A stretch of 64,000 nucleotides of DNA, from NCBI RefSeq assembly GCF_027922365.1, contig NZ_BSFN01000005.1:186001-250000 (forward strand), given 5' to 3'. Numbering within the stretch: the stretch's first letter is position 1; each line of letters starts with the position of its first letter. Below, piece after piece: positions 1 through 11,853 of this stretch. The notes under the pieces were generated by a model. The model saw only the letters and a list, made by a program, of their open reading frames with translations, did no database searches and was not told the origin of the DNA. Origin of the DNA: Pseudomonas turukhanskensis. Its GTDB lineage: Bacteria; Pseudomonadota; Gammaproteobacteria; Pseudomonadales; Pseudomonadaceae. A program made the position numbers and the translations under genes.

Positions 1-1211
1 CGGGTTGTCGTCGGTCACCATTACCCCATCGGCCAGACGCTCCACCACTTCGGCCATCAGCGGACGCTTGCCACGGTCACGGTCGCCGCCGCAACCGAAC
101 AGGCACAGCAGTTTGCCGGTGGCATGCGGGCGCAAGGCAGTCAGGACTTTCTCCAACGCGTCCGGGGTGTGGGCGTAGTCGACCACCACCAGCGGCTTGG
201 CACCGCCACCCAGGCGCTGCATGCGGCCGGCAGGGCCTTCCAGTTGCGGCAGCACTTTGAGAATTTCGTCCAGCGGGTAGTCCAGGCCGAGCAAGGCACC
301 GACCACCCCGAGCAAGTTGCTCAGGTTGAAACGGCCGAGCAAGGAACTGCGCAGGCTGCCCTCGCCTTTGGGGGTGACCAGCTTGGCGCGCACGCCGTGG
401 TCGTCGAACACCGCTTCGCTGCAATAAAGGTAGGCGTTGCGGTCTTCGAGGCTGTAGGTAATCAGGCGCGAGTCATGCTGCTCGGCGGCCAGTTGGCGGC
501 CAAAGTCGTCGTCCAGATTCAGTACGCGGCAACGCAGGCTCGGCCAGCGGAACAGCTTGGCTTTGGCTTCGCCGTAGGCCTGCATGGAACCGTGGTAGTC
601 GAGATGATCGCGGGACAGATTGGTGAACACCGCTACGTCGAAGGCCAAGGCGGCCACGCGGCCTTGATCCAGGCCGTGGGACGACACTTCCATTGCCACA
701 GCGCGCGCGCCAGCCTGTTTCAGATTGGCCAGTACCGCTTGCACGCCGATTGGGTCGGGCGTGGTGTGGCGGCCCTGCTCCAGTTCATTGTGGAAACCGG
801 TACCAAGCGTGCCGACAATGCCGCAGCGCTCGCCGAAGTGATCCAGCGCCTGGGCAATCAACTGGCTGATGCTGGTTTTGCCGTTGGTACCGGTGACGCC
901 CACCAGGTGCAGGCCCCGGCTTGGCTCACCATAGAAACGACCGGCAATGGCCGACAGTTGACCGGCTAGGTTTTTCAGCGGCACCAGTTCGGCACCCTGG
1001 GCTTCAATTTTTTGCGCGCCTTCGGCTTCATACGCCACGGCAGCGGCGCCTCGGGCAATGGCGTCAGCAATATGAACGCGGCCGTCCTGCTGACCGCCAG
1101 GCACGGCGAGGAACAGATCGCCCGGGCGCACTTTGCGGCTGTCCAGGGTCAGCTCACGAATGAGTACCGAGCTCTCGGCTTGTGGCAGCAGTTGGTTCAG
1201 TGGCATCGGCA

Positions 1212-1212
<1 letters not shown>
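1..1212 (-). CDS. murE: UDP-MurNAc-tripeptide synthetase MurE (C-terminus cut by window edge)
   Basis: Cytoplasmic Mur ligase that adds the third-position amino acid (meso-diaminopimelate in Gram-negatives) to UDP-MurNAc-L-Ala-D-Glu in peptidoglycan precursor synthesis. About 404 residues are visible. I translated the minus strand directly: it starts MPMPLNQLL, carries the ATP-binding motif GVTGTNGKTS near residue 110, and ends in TDDNP at the window edge. That is the start of the DNPR signature that marks diaminopimelate-adding enzymes; the arginine lies outside. The ATG at 1212 shares one base with the ftsI stop codon (TAATG), so translation is probably coupled. Roughly 80 C-terminal residues are missing. 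Family assignment is very secure. Confidence 0.96.
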
Positions 1213-3234
<2,022 letters not shown>

Positions 3235-3238
<4 letters not shown>

Positions 3239-4188
3239 CGCAACTTCTCCGCAACACGCATGACCGCACTACGCGAGCGCGGGTTGGCCGACTGTTCGGC
3301 ATCGGAGGGGAATTGCGCCTTGCCGATGGTTTTGATCAGCGGCTCGAAGCGCTCGACGCGTACCGGCAGGTTGCGCGGCAGCTTGTCGGCCTCGCCTTTT
3401 TCCAGGCGACGCATAAAGAGTTTGACGATGCGGTCTTCCAGCGAGTGGAAGCTGATGACCACCAGACGGCCACCGATCTCCAGGACGTCCATGGCGGCTT
3501 GCAGGCCACGCTCCAGGTCGGCCAGCTCGTTGTTCACATGAATGCGCAAACCCTGGAAGGCACGGGTAGCAGGGTTCTTGCCCTTCTCCCAGGCCGGGTT
3601 GGCAACTTTCAAGACTTCGGCCAGGTCGGCGGTGCGTTCAAAGGGCGTTACTTCGCGGCGCTGCACCACAGCCCGGGCCATGCGCTTGGCGAAACGTTCT
3701 TCGCCGTATTCTTTGAAGACGCGGGCGATTTCTTCTTCAGGGGCAGTGGCGATGAACTGCGCGGCGCTGATGCCACGGCTCGGGTCCATGCGCATATCCA
3801 ACGGGCCGTCGTTCATAAAGCTGAAGCCGCGTTCGGCGTCATCCAACTGCGGCGAGGAAACCCCCAAGTCCAACAGAATGCCCGACACTTTGCCGCTGTC
3901 GCCGCGCTCGGCCACCGCTTCCCCGAGTTCGGCAAAACTGCGCTGCACAACGACAAAGCGGCCGTCTTCGGCCGCCAGCGCTTCTCCGGTCGCAATCGCC
4001 AGAGGGTCCTTGTCGAAACCGAGGAGCCGCCCGTCCGGGCCCAACTTTTGCAGAATCAGGCGGCTGTGCCCGCCACGGCCGAAGGTGCCATCCACATAGC
4101 AGCCGTCCGGACGCACGGCGAGAGCCTCTACGGCTTCGTCGAGCAATACGGTGATGTGGCGAAAGCCGCTGCTAGTGGTAGTTGTCAC
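3235..4188 (-). CDS. rsmH: 16S rRNA m4C1402 methyltransferase RsmH (MraW)
   Basis: S-adenosylmethionine-dependent enzyme that N4-methylates C1402 of 16S rRNA. The 317 residues show the family start ([16 protein letters not shown]), the cofactor-binding motif [10 protein letters not shown] at about residues 34-43, and the conserved [13 protein letters not shown] and [10 protein letters not shown] segments. The length is usual for the family. It lies between mraZ (4-base overlap) and ftsL (4-base overlap). RsmI, which modifies the same nucleotide, is encoded about 1.2 kb away on the same strand. In E. coli the two together produce m4Cm1402, so their closeness here is functionally sensible. Confidence 0.98.
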
Positions 4189-4640
4189 AGAATGAGGTCA
4201 CGCAATTCGTCCGGCAGACCGCCCGGCTGTTTAATGGCTGCCAGGTCCGCATCAGCAAGCGCGTTCCAGGCGTTTTCGTCCCACAGTTGAAACTTGTTCA
4301 GTTGGCCGACCAGCATCGCGTGCTTGTCGAGCTTGGCGTATTCGCGCAAACGGGGCGGCACGAGGAAACGGCCCGCGCTGTCCAGCTCGATATCCACCGC
4401 GTTACCAATCAGCAAACGCTGCAAGCGACGGGTTTCTTCACGCAGGGACGGCAACTCACGGAGCTTGGTTTCGATTATTTCCCACTCAGGCAGCGGGTAG
4501 ACACAGAGGCAGGGGTCAATGGCGTCGATGGTAACGATGAGCTGGCCAGCCGAACGCGACACGATCTCATCCCGATACCGACTTGGCATCGCGAGGCGCC
4601 CCTTGGCGTCGAGATTGATTGCGTTAGCTCCGCGAAACAC
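4185..4640 (-). CDS. mraZ: Transcriptional regulator MraZ
   Basis: DNA-binding protein of the AbrB-like fold that represses its own division and cell-wall operon in E. coli. I place the start at a GTG at 4640, giving 151 residues beginning [20 protein letters not shown]. This matches the family's usual length and is preceded by an AGGGGA ribosome-binding site about 9 bases upstream. An upstream in-frame extension to 4709 would run through the promoter and repeats and is unlikely. Two SpoVT/AbrB-type repeats are visible ([12 protein letters not shown] and [13 protein letters not shown]). It is the first gene of the cluster. Confidence 0.95.
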   Translation of the reverse strand: MFRGANAINLDAKGRLAMPSRYRDEIVSRSAGQLIVTIDAIDPCLCVYPLPEWEIIETKLRELPSLREETRRLQRLLIGNAVDIELDSAGRFLVPPRLREYAKLDKHAMLVGQLNKFQLWDENAWNALADADLAAIKQPGGLPDELRDLIL

Positions 4641-4684
4641 GACAGCGCTTCCCCTATTTTTTCTAGCTTTCCATGCCTTAAAAA

Positions 4685-4747
4685 CCCACTTCGTACCACT
4701 TTGTACCACTTCGGCACACTATAGGAACGCAGCCACCCCACCGTCAA
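4685..4747 (-). promoter_or_regulatory. mraZ promoter with three MraZ-type direct repeats
   Basis: On the minus strand a TTGACG box (4742-4747) and a TATAGT box (4718-4723) lie 18 bases apart, a good sigma-70 promoter reading into mraZ. Just downstream, three copies of GTGG(T/G) (4685-4711) recur exactly every 10 bases. Known E. coli MraZ operators are TGGGN repeats with 5-base spacers, the same 10-base period. The repeats would overlap or follow the start site, as expected for autorepression. The promoter and repeats are seen; the binding is inferred. Confidence 0.8.
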
Positions 4748-4956
4748 GGCGCGCTTGTAGGGAAAAATCCTTATAGGACGGTGATTTAGCGAAGTTTTTG
4801 GAACTAGAAAGGGGTGTTTTAGCGGTCTTTTGACGGGTACAGCCGAACGAGTTCAAGGGGCTGCGCCTCGAACTTAAAGTAACTTCTTAAGAGTGAGATT
4901 TTTTCGATCTTAGAAACGCAGCGACGGGAGGTAGAACGAACAGCGGAAGGAGGTGG
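4748..4956. other. Gene-free stretch between the mra promoter and rnpB
   Basis: The gap from the mraZ start to the RNase P RNA is about 315 bases. Apart from the promoter and repeats, it holds one hairpin at 4851-4873 (8-base stem, one G-U wobble when read on the minus strand) with no T-run after it. This could help 3'-end formation of rnpB, but that is weak. I see no open reading frame with family resemblance and no other RNA. Confidence 0.5.
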
Positions 4957-5312
4957 AGAGTCGATCTGTAAGCCGGGTTCTGTCGAGGACAGTCATTCCT
5001 CTACGATGGCCATCACTGGACACCTTTAGCAACCTACCCGGTTCCGACGCGGGCCGCGCCATGGAACCCTATTTGGTCTTGCTCCGAGTGGGGTTTGCCT
5101 AGCCACGAACTGTTACCAGACGTGCGGTGCGCTCTTACCGCACCTTTTCACCCTTACCGGCGCCGAAACGCTTAGGCGGTTATTTTCTGTGGCACTTTCC
5201 GTAGGCTCGCGCCTCCCAGGCGTTACCTGGCACTCCGCCCTATGGAGCCCGGACTTTCCTCCCCCCCGCTCGCGTGAACGAAACGAGGCAGCGACTGTCC
5301 AATCGACTCTCC
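4957..5312 (-). ncRNA. rnpB: RNase P RNA (bacterial class A)
   Basis: Catalytic RNA that removes 5' leaders from pre-tRNAs together with the RnpA protein. Read on the minus strand, the two ends pair (5' AGAGTCGAT with 3' ATCGACTCT, helix P1). The universally conserved GAGGAAAGTCCGGGCTCC segment lies just inside the 5' end, near 5260, and the 3' part carries the ACAGAACCCGGCTTA segment typical of class A. The size, about 356 bases, fits. The gene lies between mraZ and rsmI as in other pseudomonads. Exact ends are uncertain by a few bases. Confidence 0.96.
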
Positions 5313-5359
5313 GCCGCACAGGGTAGCGGCAGCCTCCATTTAGAACAAGCCAAAATCCG

Positions 5360-6232
5360 TTATTGCCGCTCCAGGGCCACCTGATAGAGCAGGTTTTTGC
5401 GCACCCCGGTGATTTCCGCCGCCACGGCAGCCGCGCGTTTGAGCGGCATTTCCTTGAGCAACAGATCGAGCACGCGCAGGGTGTCAGCGCTGACCGCATC
5501 ATCGCCTTCCGGGGCCTGCCAGCCCGCGACCAACACCACGCACTCACCGCGCTGCTGATTGCTGTCGCTCGCCACCCAGGCACGCAGTTCGGCCAACGGC
5601 AGGCCATTGAGGGTTTCAAAGGTTTTGGTCAACTCGCGCGCCAGCAGCGCCACGCGCTCACCGCCGAAGACCAGCTCCATGTCTTCCAGGCATTCAAGAA
5701 TACGGTGCGGGGCTTCGTAGAAAATCAGCGTGCGCGGCTCTTCTTTTACTGCTTCCAGACGAGCCCGCCGCCCGACCGCCTTGGCCGGCAAAAACCCTTC
5801 GAAGATAAACCGGTCAGACGGTAGCCCGGCCGCCGACAGCGCGGCGATCAGCGCGCAAGGCCCCGGCACCGGCACCACCTTGATGCCCGCGGCGCGCACC
5901 TGGCGCACCAGGTGATAGCCCGGATCGGAAATCAGCGGTGTGCCGGCATCGGAAATAAGCGCTACGTCGTCCCCGGCCTGCAAGCGCGCGAGAAAACGGC
6001 TGCCCTCGTCACGTTCGTTGTGCTCGTGGCAGGCCGCCAGCGGCGTCGGAATGCCGAAATGCTGCATCAAGCGCATGGAGTGGCGGGTGTCTTCGGCGGC
6101 AATCAGCGCCACATCACGCAGCACTTTAAGCGCACGGGCGCTTATATCGTCGAGATTGCCAATGGGTGTGGCCACCACATAAAGCGTGCCGGTGGTGGAA
6201 TTCAAAACACCCTGAGTGGTCACAACGCACAC
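5360..6232 (-). CDS. rsmI: 16S rRNA 2'-O-ribose C1402 methyltransferase RsmI
   Basis: Tetrapyrrole-methylase-fold enzyme that 2'-O-methylates C1402 of 16S rRNA. The 290 residues show [15 protein letters not shown] near the N-terminus, AAEDTRHS, and the [13 protein letters not shown] cofactor loop, all diagnostic. The start is not certain: the ATG at 6232 gives MCVVTTQG, and an internal GTG a few codons later is also possible. It is divergent from lpoA with a gap of about 113 bases. The gene lies downstream of no obvious operon partner; rnpB follows it. Confidence 0.96.
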   Translation of the reverse strand: MCVVTTQGVLNSTTGTLYVVATPIGNLDDISARALKVLRDVALIAAEDTRHSMRLMQHFGIPTPLAACHEHNERDEGSRFLARLQAGDDVALISDAGTPLISDPGYHLVRQVRAAGIKVVPVPGPCALIAALSAAGLPSDRFIFEGFLPAKAVGRRARLEAVKEEPRTLIFYEAPHRILECLEDMELVFGGERVALLARELTKTFETLNGLPLAELRAWVASDSNQQRGECVVLVAGWQAPEGDDAVSADTLRVLDLLLKEMPLKRAAAVAAEITGVRKNLLYQVALERQ

Positions 6233-6305
6233 CTCACCAATTGCAGAAAGCGCGCATTGTAGCCCGATTCACGCCATCAACATCGCGCCTGCCGTGCCCC
6301 TTGGG

Positions 6306-6311
6306 TACAAT
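6306..6311 (+). promoter_or_regulatory. Likely -10 box of the lpoA promoter
   Basis: TACAAT preceded by TGGG (an extended -10 arrangement) sits 35 bases before the lpoA start. I see no convincing -35 box, so strength and start site are uncertain. Confidence 0.4.
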
Positions 6312-6345
6312 CCGCCCTCTTCGATCAAGTACCAGGAACGTCTAC

Positions 6346-8172
6346 ATGATCATCCGCCTGACCGCCGGCCTGCGCCCGCTCCTCGCTCTCAGCCTCGCCG
6401 CTCTCTTGGCCGCTTGCTCAAGCTCGCCGTCGTCCACCCTTGGCGAACTGCCCCGCACCCCGCAAGCCAGCATCGACCAGTTGCTGCAACAGGCCAACGA
6501 GGCCAAACCGGAACAGGCTGCCTCCTTGCGCCTGGCCGCCGCAGACCAGGCTTATCAACAGAAGGATCTGGGCCGCGCCGCGCAAATTCTGGAGCAGGTG
6601 CCCGTCGCGACCCTGAAACCGGCCCAACAGGTATTCGCTGGCACCTTGAGCGCCGAGCTGGCCCTGGCCCGCGGAAAACCGAAAAGCGCCTTGCAGGCCC
6701 TCGACCAGCCGGGCATGCAGCGCTTGGCCGAACTGCCGGTTGAGCAGCAAGTGCGCACCCAGTTGGTCCGCGCCCAGGCCCTGGAAGCTGACGGGCAAAC
6801 TCTGGCTGCCGCCCGCGAGCGCGTGTTTATCGCGCCGCTGCTGAGCGGTGAAGCCGCCACCCGCAACCATGAAAGCATCTGGAGCCTGGTGTCTTCGCTG
6901 CCTGCCGATCAACTGCAAGCTGGTGGCGATGCCGACTTGGCCGGCTGGCTGCAACTGGCCAGCGCGGTAAAAAGTGCCGGCACCCTGCAACAGCAACAAG
7001 CCGCCATCGATACCTGGAGCCAACAGAACCCGCAACACCCGGCCGCCGCACAACTGCCGGCGCCACTGACCAAACTGAAAGAACTGGCCAGCCAACCGCT
7101 GACCAAGATCGCCCTGCTGCTGCCGCAAGATGGCCAGCTCGCCTCCGTAGCCCGCGCCCTGCGTGACGGATTTATGGCTGCGCACTTCCAGGCCCAGCAA
7201 GCCGGTCAGAACCCGCCCAGCATCGAAGTGTTCGACAGCTCACGCCTGGCCTCGATGGACGACTTCTACCGCCAGGCACAAGCCGCCGGCATTCAACTGG
7301 TCGTCGGCCCACTGGAAAAGAACCTGGTGAAACAGCTGAGTGATCGCGAGCAATTGCCGATCACCACCCTGGCCCTGAACTACAGCGATGCCGGCCGCGA
7401 AGGCCCGCCCCAGTTGTTCCAGTTCGGCCTGGCCGCTGAAGATGAAGCTCGCGAAGTATCGCGCCGCGCCTGGGACGACGGCATGCGCCGCGCCGTGGCC
7501 CTGGTGCCGCGTGGCGAGTGGGGCGACCGCGTACTGGAAGCCTTCCGCCAGAGCTGGCAAGCCAAGGGCGGCAGCCTGATCGCTGCCGAGCATGTTGATC
7601 AGCCGGTAGAACTGGCTCAACAGATTGCCGATCTCTTCCAATTGCGCCAGAGCGAAGCCCGCGCCAAACGCATTCAAAGCGTGCTGGGCACGCAGGTAGC
7701 GGCCCAGCCAGCGCGCCGTCAGGACATCGACTTTATTTTCCTCGCTGCCACGCCGCAGCAAGCCCAGCAGATCAAACCGACGCTGGCCTTCCAGTACGCG
7801 GGCGATGTGCCGGTGTATGCCACCTCGCACCTCTTCACCGGCGGCAGCAACCCGTCGCAGTACCAAGACCTGGACGGCATCCGCTTCTGTGAAACCCCGT
7901 GGCTGCTTGATGCCAACGACCCGCTGCGCCAGCAAGTTGCCGCCCAATGGCCACAAGCTGCCGGCAGCCTCGGTCGCCTGTATGCCATGGGCGTAGACGC
8001 CTATCGGCTGGCACCACGCCTGACCGAGCTGAAAGCCTTGCCAGAAAGCCGCGTTGACGGTCTTTCCGGCAGCCTGAGCGTGAACGCCAACCAGCGCGTA
8101 GAACGTCAGTTGCCGTGGGCCGAGTTCCGTGATGGCGCCGTGCAGCGCCTGCCTGTCAGCAGCGGCTTCTGA
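6346..8172 (+). CDS. lpoA: Penicillin-binding protein activator LpoA (outer-membrane lipoprotein)
   Basis: Outer-membrane lipoprotein that reaches through the periplasm to stimulate a class A penicillin-binding protein (PBP1a in E. coli). I choose the ATG at 6346 (608 residues) because it gives a proper lipoprotein signal peptide ending in the lipobox LAAC (Cys at about residue 24). In-frame starts further upstream would bury the signal. The N-terminal third is helical and TPR-like (repeated A/L/Q-rich segments), while the C-terminal part resembles a periplasmic-binding-protein fold (TKIALLLPQDGQLASVARALRDGF). It heads lpoA-yraN-gmhA-dolP, the same order as in E. coli. Confidence 0.93.
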   Translation: MIIRLTAGLRPLLALSLAALLAACSSSPSSTLGELPRTPQASIDQLLQQANEAKPEQAASLRLAAADQAYQQKDLGRAAQILEQVPVATLKPAQQVFAGTLSAELALARGKPKSALQALDQPGMQRLAELPVEQQVRTQLVRAQALEADGQTLAAARERVFIAPLLSGEAATRNHESIWSLVSSLPADQLQAGGDADLAGWLQLASAVKSAGTLQQQQAAIDTWSQQNPQHPAAAQLPAPLTKLKELASQPLTKIALLLPQDGQLASVARALRDGFMAAHFQAQQAGQNPPSIEVFDSSRLASMDDFYRQAQAAGIQLVVGPLEKNLVKQLSDREQLPITTLALNYSDAGREGPPQLFQFGLAAEDEAREVSRRAWDDGMRRAVALVPRGEWGDRVLEAFRQSWQAKGGSLIAAEHVDQPVELAQQIADLFQLRQSEARAKRIQSVLGTQVAAQPARRQDIDFIFLAATPQQAQQIKPTLAFQYAGDVPVYATSHLFTGGSNPSQYQDLDGIRFCETPWLLDANDPLRQQVAAQWPQAAGSLGRLYAMGVDAYRLAPRLTELKALPESRVDGLSGSLSVNANQRVERQLPWAEFRDGAVQRLPVSSGF

Positions 8173-8544
8173 TTGATAGCCGCCAGCACCCAGCACGCCG
8201 GCCGTGAGGGCGAAGCAGAGGCCTTTGAGCATCTGCGCCGCCAGGGCCTGAAATTGGTCTGCAAAAACTGGCGCTGCAAGGGCGGCGAGCTCGATCTGGT
8301 CATGCTGGACGGCGATACAGTAGTATTCGTCGAAGTTCGCGCCCGCCGGCATACCACCTGGGGTGGCGCCGTGGAAAGTGTCGATGGCCGCAAGCAGCAG
8401 AAGCTGATTCTGGCGGCCACCAGCTTTTTGCAGCAGGAGCCGCGCTGGGCCAAACATCCGTGCCGTTTCGATGTCGTAGCCATCAACACTGGCAGTGAAC
8501 CTGCGAGCCGTCTGAACTGGATTCGCAACGCCTTCGAGACTTGA
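8173..8544 (+). CDS. yraN: UPF0102 family protein YraN
   Basis: Small protein of the YraN (UPF0102) family, which resembles Holliday-junction-resolvase or restriction-type nuclease folds; its function is not established. The 123 residues contain the family motif GELDLVMLDGDTVVFVEVR, with the acidic and E-x-R residues at the presumed metal site, and RKQQKLILAA. The start is a TTG immediately after the lpoA TGA and in the same frame. The lpoA stop blocks any earlier start, and no ATG or GTG follows in frame before the conserved region, so TTG is forced. Confidence 0.88.
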   Translation: MIAASTQHAGREGEAEAFEHLRRQGLKLVCKNWRCKGGELDLVMLDGDTVVFVEVRARRHTTWGGAVESVDGRKQQKLILAATSFLQQEPRWAKHPCRFDVVAINTGSEPASRLNWIRNAFET

Positions 8545-8665
8545 TTTTCCGCCCAACCACCCCAACTACAGGGCCGTACGGTGCGCCGTCGGCAGCAATA
8601 ACGCTTTACCTATTATCAGCAGGCGCCGGGCGAAACCCAGGCCACCTGATCAGCAGCCACACTGA

Positions 8666-9798
<1,133 letters not shown>

Positions 9799-9812
9799 CT
9801 CAATCGGCAGGC

Positions 9813-9848
9813 AATAAAAAAGGCGATCTTCGGATCGCCTTTTTTATT
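9813..9848. terminator. Bidirectional rho-independent terminator (dolP / sspB)
   Basis: A perfect 16-base inverted repeat around a TTCG tetraloop, with A-run and T-run at its two ends. It can stop transcription from dolP (plus) and from sspB (minus), which converge here. A second short hairpin (9906-9924, 8-base stem, TTT loop) sits just after the sspB stop without a T-run. Confidence 0.9.
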
Positions 9849-9929
9849 GGTTTTTGCGTGGCCTGTCAGAGAGCGAATGCCCCGGGGATAGTCGCGAAGC
9901 GGCTGATATCCGCTTTGCGGATATTCGCC

Positions 9930-10343
9930 CTACTTGACCACCTTAAGGCTCGGTCTGCCGCTAGGACGCGGTGGCTCGGAGCCCGACGGGCCATCGCCAT
10001 CCGGATCGTCTTCCGGCTCTTCGTCTGCCACCGGCGACTCCAGGTCGAAGACCATTCCCTGGCCATTTTCCCGTGCGTAAATCGCCAATACGGCTGGCGC
10101 CGGGATGAACAAGGTGTGAGCAATGCCGCCGAAACGCCCCTCGAAGCTCACAGCGTCGTTATCCATGTGCAGATGACGTACAGCGCTGGGCGACACGTTC
10201 AGAACGATCTGACCGTCATTGGCAAAGCCTGGCGGCACTTGCACGTTCGGGTATTCGGCATTTACCAGCAGGTGTGGCGTGCAATCGTTATCAACTATCC
10301 ACTCGTATAGGGCGCGGATCAGGTACGGACGACTGGAGTTCAT
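9930..10343 (-). CDS. sspB: ClpXP protease specificity-enhancing factor SspB
   Basis: Adaptor that tethers ssrA-tagged peptides, and in pseudomonads the anti-sigma factor MucA fragment, to ClpXP. The 137 residues contain the SspB fold (SRPYLIRALYEWIVDNDCTPHLLV, FGGIAHTLFIPAPAVLAIYARENG). An acidic, proline-rich flexible linker (about 100-125) follows, ending in GRPSLKVVK, which matches the ClpX-docking tail of E. coli SspB. It is 17 bases downstream of sspA and is certainly co-transcribed. AlgW, the first protease of the MucA cascade, is also encoded in this window. Confidence 0.96.
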   Translation of the reverse strand: MNSSRPYLIRALYEWIVDNDCTPHLLVNAEYPNVQVPPGFANDGQIVLNVSPSAVRHLHMDNDAVSFEGRFGGIAHTLFIPAPAVLAIYARENGQGMVFDLESPVADEEPEDDPDGDGPSGSEPPRPSGRPSLKVVK

Positions 10344-10360
10344 TGAAAGCTCCTTCAGCT

Positions 10361-10978
10361 TCAGCGCATATCGCGCTCAACACCCGACAAGCTGACCTGG
10401 AAGGCCTCGCGGGCGAACTGGCGCTCCATGTAATCGAGCAATGGCTTGGCCGGCTTGGGCAGTTCGATGCCTAATATCGGCAACCGCCACAAGATCGGCA
10501 ACAGGCAACAATCTACCAAACTCAGCTCGTCGCTGAGGAAGTAAGCCTTGTCGGCGAACAATGGCGACACGCCGGTAAGGCTTTCACGCAGCTCCTTGCG
10601 TGCTTGCACACGGGCTGGCTCTTTGCTGCGCGGGTCAAGAATCTGGTCCACCAACACACACCAGTCACGCTGAATACGGTGAATCAGCAAACGGCTATTA
10701 GCGCGAGCCACCGGGTAAACCGGCAACAACGGCGGGTGGGGATAACGCTCGTCAAGATATTCCATCACAACGGTCGATTCATACAACGCCAGGTCACGGT
10801 CCACCAATGTCGGCAGGCTGGCGTAAGGATTGACCTCAACCAGTCTGGGCGGCGTGCGCCCCGGCTCCACATTGATGATTTCCGCGCTTACACCTTTCTC
10901 GGCGAGCACGATACGTACGCGATGGGAATAGTGATCGGCGGGGTCGGAGTAACAGGCCAACCGGTTGGTCACGCCCAT
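10361..10978 (-). CDS. sspA: Stringent starvation protein A SspA
   Basis: Glutathione-S-transferase-fold protein that binds RNA polymerase and affects stationary-phase and stress gene expression. It lacks GST activity in studied species. The 205 residues show the N-terminal thioredoxin-like domain ([24 protein letters not shown], then [20 protein letters not shown]) and the helical C-terminal domain. It leads the sspA-sspB pair and is separated from petC by a strong terminator-like palindrome, so it probably has its own promoter in the 92-base gap. Confidence 0.96.
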   Translation of the reverse strand: MGVTNRLACYSDPADHYSHRVRIVLAEKGVSAEIINVEPGRTPPRLVEVNPYASLPTLVDRDLALYESTVVMEYLDERYPHPPLLPVYPVARANSRLLIHRIQRDWCVLVDQILDPRSKEPARVQARKELRESLTGVSPLFADKAYFLSDELSLVDCCLLPILWRLPILGIELPKPAKPLLDYMERQFAREAFQVSLSGVERDMR

Positions 10979-11014
10979 GGCGATCCTCCTCGCTTGTTAA
11001 AGTTATCTGAAGCA

Positions 11015-11044
11015 CAAAAACGTGCGCGCCCAATTGGGCGCGCA
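11015..11044 (-). terminator. Rho-independent terminator after petC
   Basis: A perfect 22-base palindrome (11023-11044; half-site TGCGCGCCCAA) is followed on the minus strand by CGTTTTTG. It lies 27 bases after the petC stop and separates petABC from sspA. Confidence 0.8.
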
Positions 11045-11070
11045 AGTCGACAGCGGAGAATACCAGTTAC

Positions 11071-11853
11071 TTAGTGCACATCCTTCCAGTATTCACGTTT
11101 CAGCAGATACGCGAACACGAAGAAGAAGGCCAAGTACAACAGCACGTAGGTGCCGATGCGCTCGCTTTTCAGTTTCACTGGGTTGGCGGAGTAAGCCAGG
11201 AAGGTTACGAGGTTTTTGACCTTCTCGTCGAACTCGGCCTCATTCAGCTTGCCGGTTTTCGGCACGATGGTGAGCTGGTCACAGGCTTCGTGGGTCAGCG
11301 GAGTACCGGTGAGCGGGTCGTACTGCTTCTTGCCGTCCTCAACCACTTGTACTTGCTTGCAACCTAATACCTGACGACCCTGCAGACCGACCAGAACGTT
11401 AGGCATACCCACGTTCGGGAAGATCTTGTTGTTCACACCCCAAGGGCGCGCCGGGTCTTCGTAGAAGTTGCGCAGGTAGCTGTACAGCCAATCGTTACCA
11501 CGTACGCGAGCGACCAGAGTCAGGTCGGGCGGAGCCGCACCGAACCACTTCTTGGCATCAACCGGCGACATGCTGTTTTTCATCAGATCGCCGATCTTGG
11601 CGCCGGTGAAAACCAGATTGCTCAGCATCAGCTCGTGCGGAATGCCGAGGTCATCGGCAACGCGCTCGTAACGCTGGAACTTGGCGCTGTGGCAGCCCAT
11701 GCAGTAGTTGGCGAATGTGCGTGCGCCGTCTTGCATGGCGGCTTTGTCGGTCAGGTCGATATCGACCGAATCCAACTCAGGACCATGACCGGTGTTGGCG
11801 AACGCGATAGCCGGCAGAACAGCGAAAACTAGTGCAGCAAATAGCTTTTTCAT
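11071..11853 (-). CDS. petC: Ubiquinol-cytochrome c reductase, cytochrome c1
   Basis: Membrane-anchored c-type cytochrome of the bc1 complex (complex III), passing electrons from the Rieske protein to soluble cytochrome c. The 260 residues begin with a cleavable signal peptide (to about AFA, residue 19), carry the haem-attachment motif CMGCH (Cys51, Cys54, His55), and end with one membrane anchor (TYVLLYLAFFFVFAYLLKREYW). Met ligand candidates lie in the middle domain. The start overlaps the petB stop by one base (TGATG). It is the last gene of petABC. Confidence 0.97.
   Translation of the reverse strand: MKKLFAALVFAVLPAIAFANTGHGPELDSVDIDLTDKAAMQDGARTFANYCMGCHSAKFQRYERVADDLGIPHELMLSNLVFTGAKIGDLMKNSMSPVDAKKWFGAAPPDLTLVARVRGNDWLYSYLRNFYEDPARPWGVNNKIFPNVGMPNVLVGLQGRQVLGCKQVQVVEDGKKQYDPLTGTPLTHEACDQLTIVPKTGKLNEAEFDEKVKNLVTFLAYSANPVKLKSERIGTYVLLYLAFFFVFAYLLKREYWKDVH

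Noticed and set aside
124..969. Long plus-strand frame opposite murE
   Set aside because: The minus strand encodes an intact MurE with its motifs; the opposite frame has no family resemblance and is open only because of GC-rich codon use.
5113..5619. Minus-strand frame covering part of the RNase P RNA and the end of rsmI
   Set aside because: It runs through a structured RNA gene and a different frame of rsmI; no protein family seen.
7240..8565. 441-codon minus-strand frame opposite lpoA and yraN
   Set aside because: Long, but opposite two well-supported genes and without recognisable domains.
9906..9924. Hairpin ATATCCGC-TTT-GCGGATAT after sspB as a second terminator
   Set aside because: No T-run follows; the 9813-9848 terminator is the better candidate.
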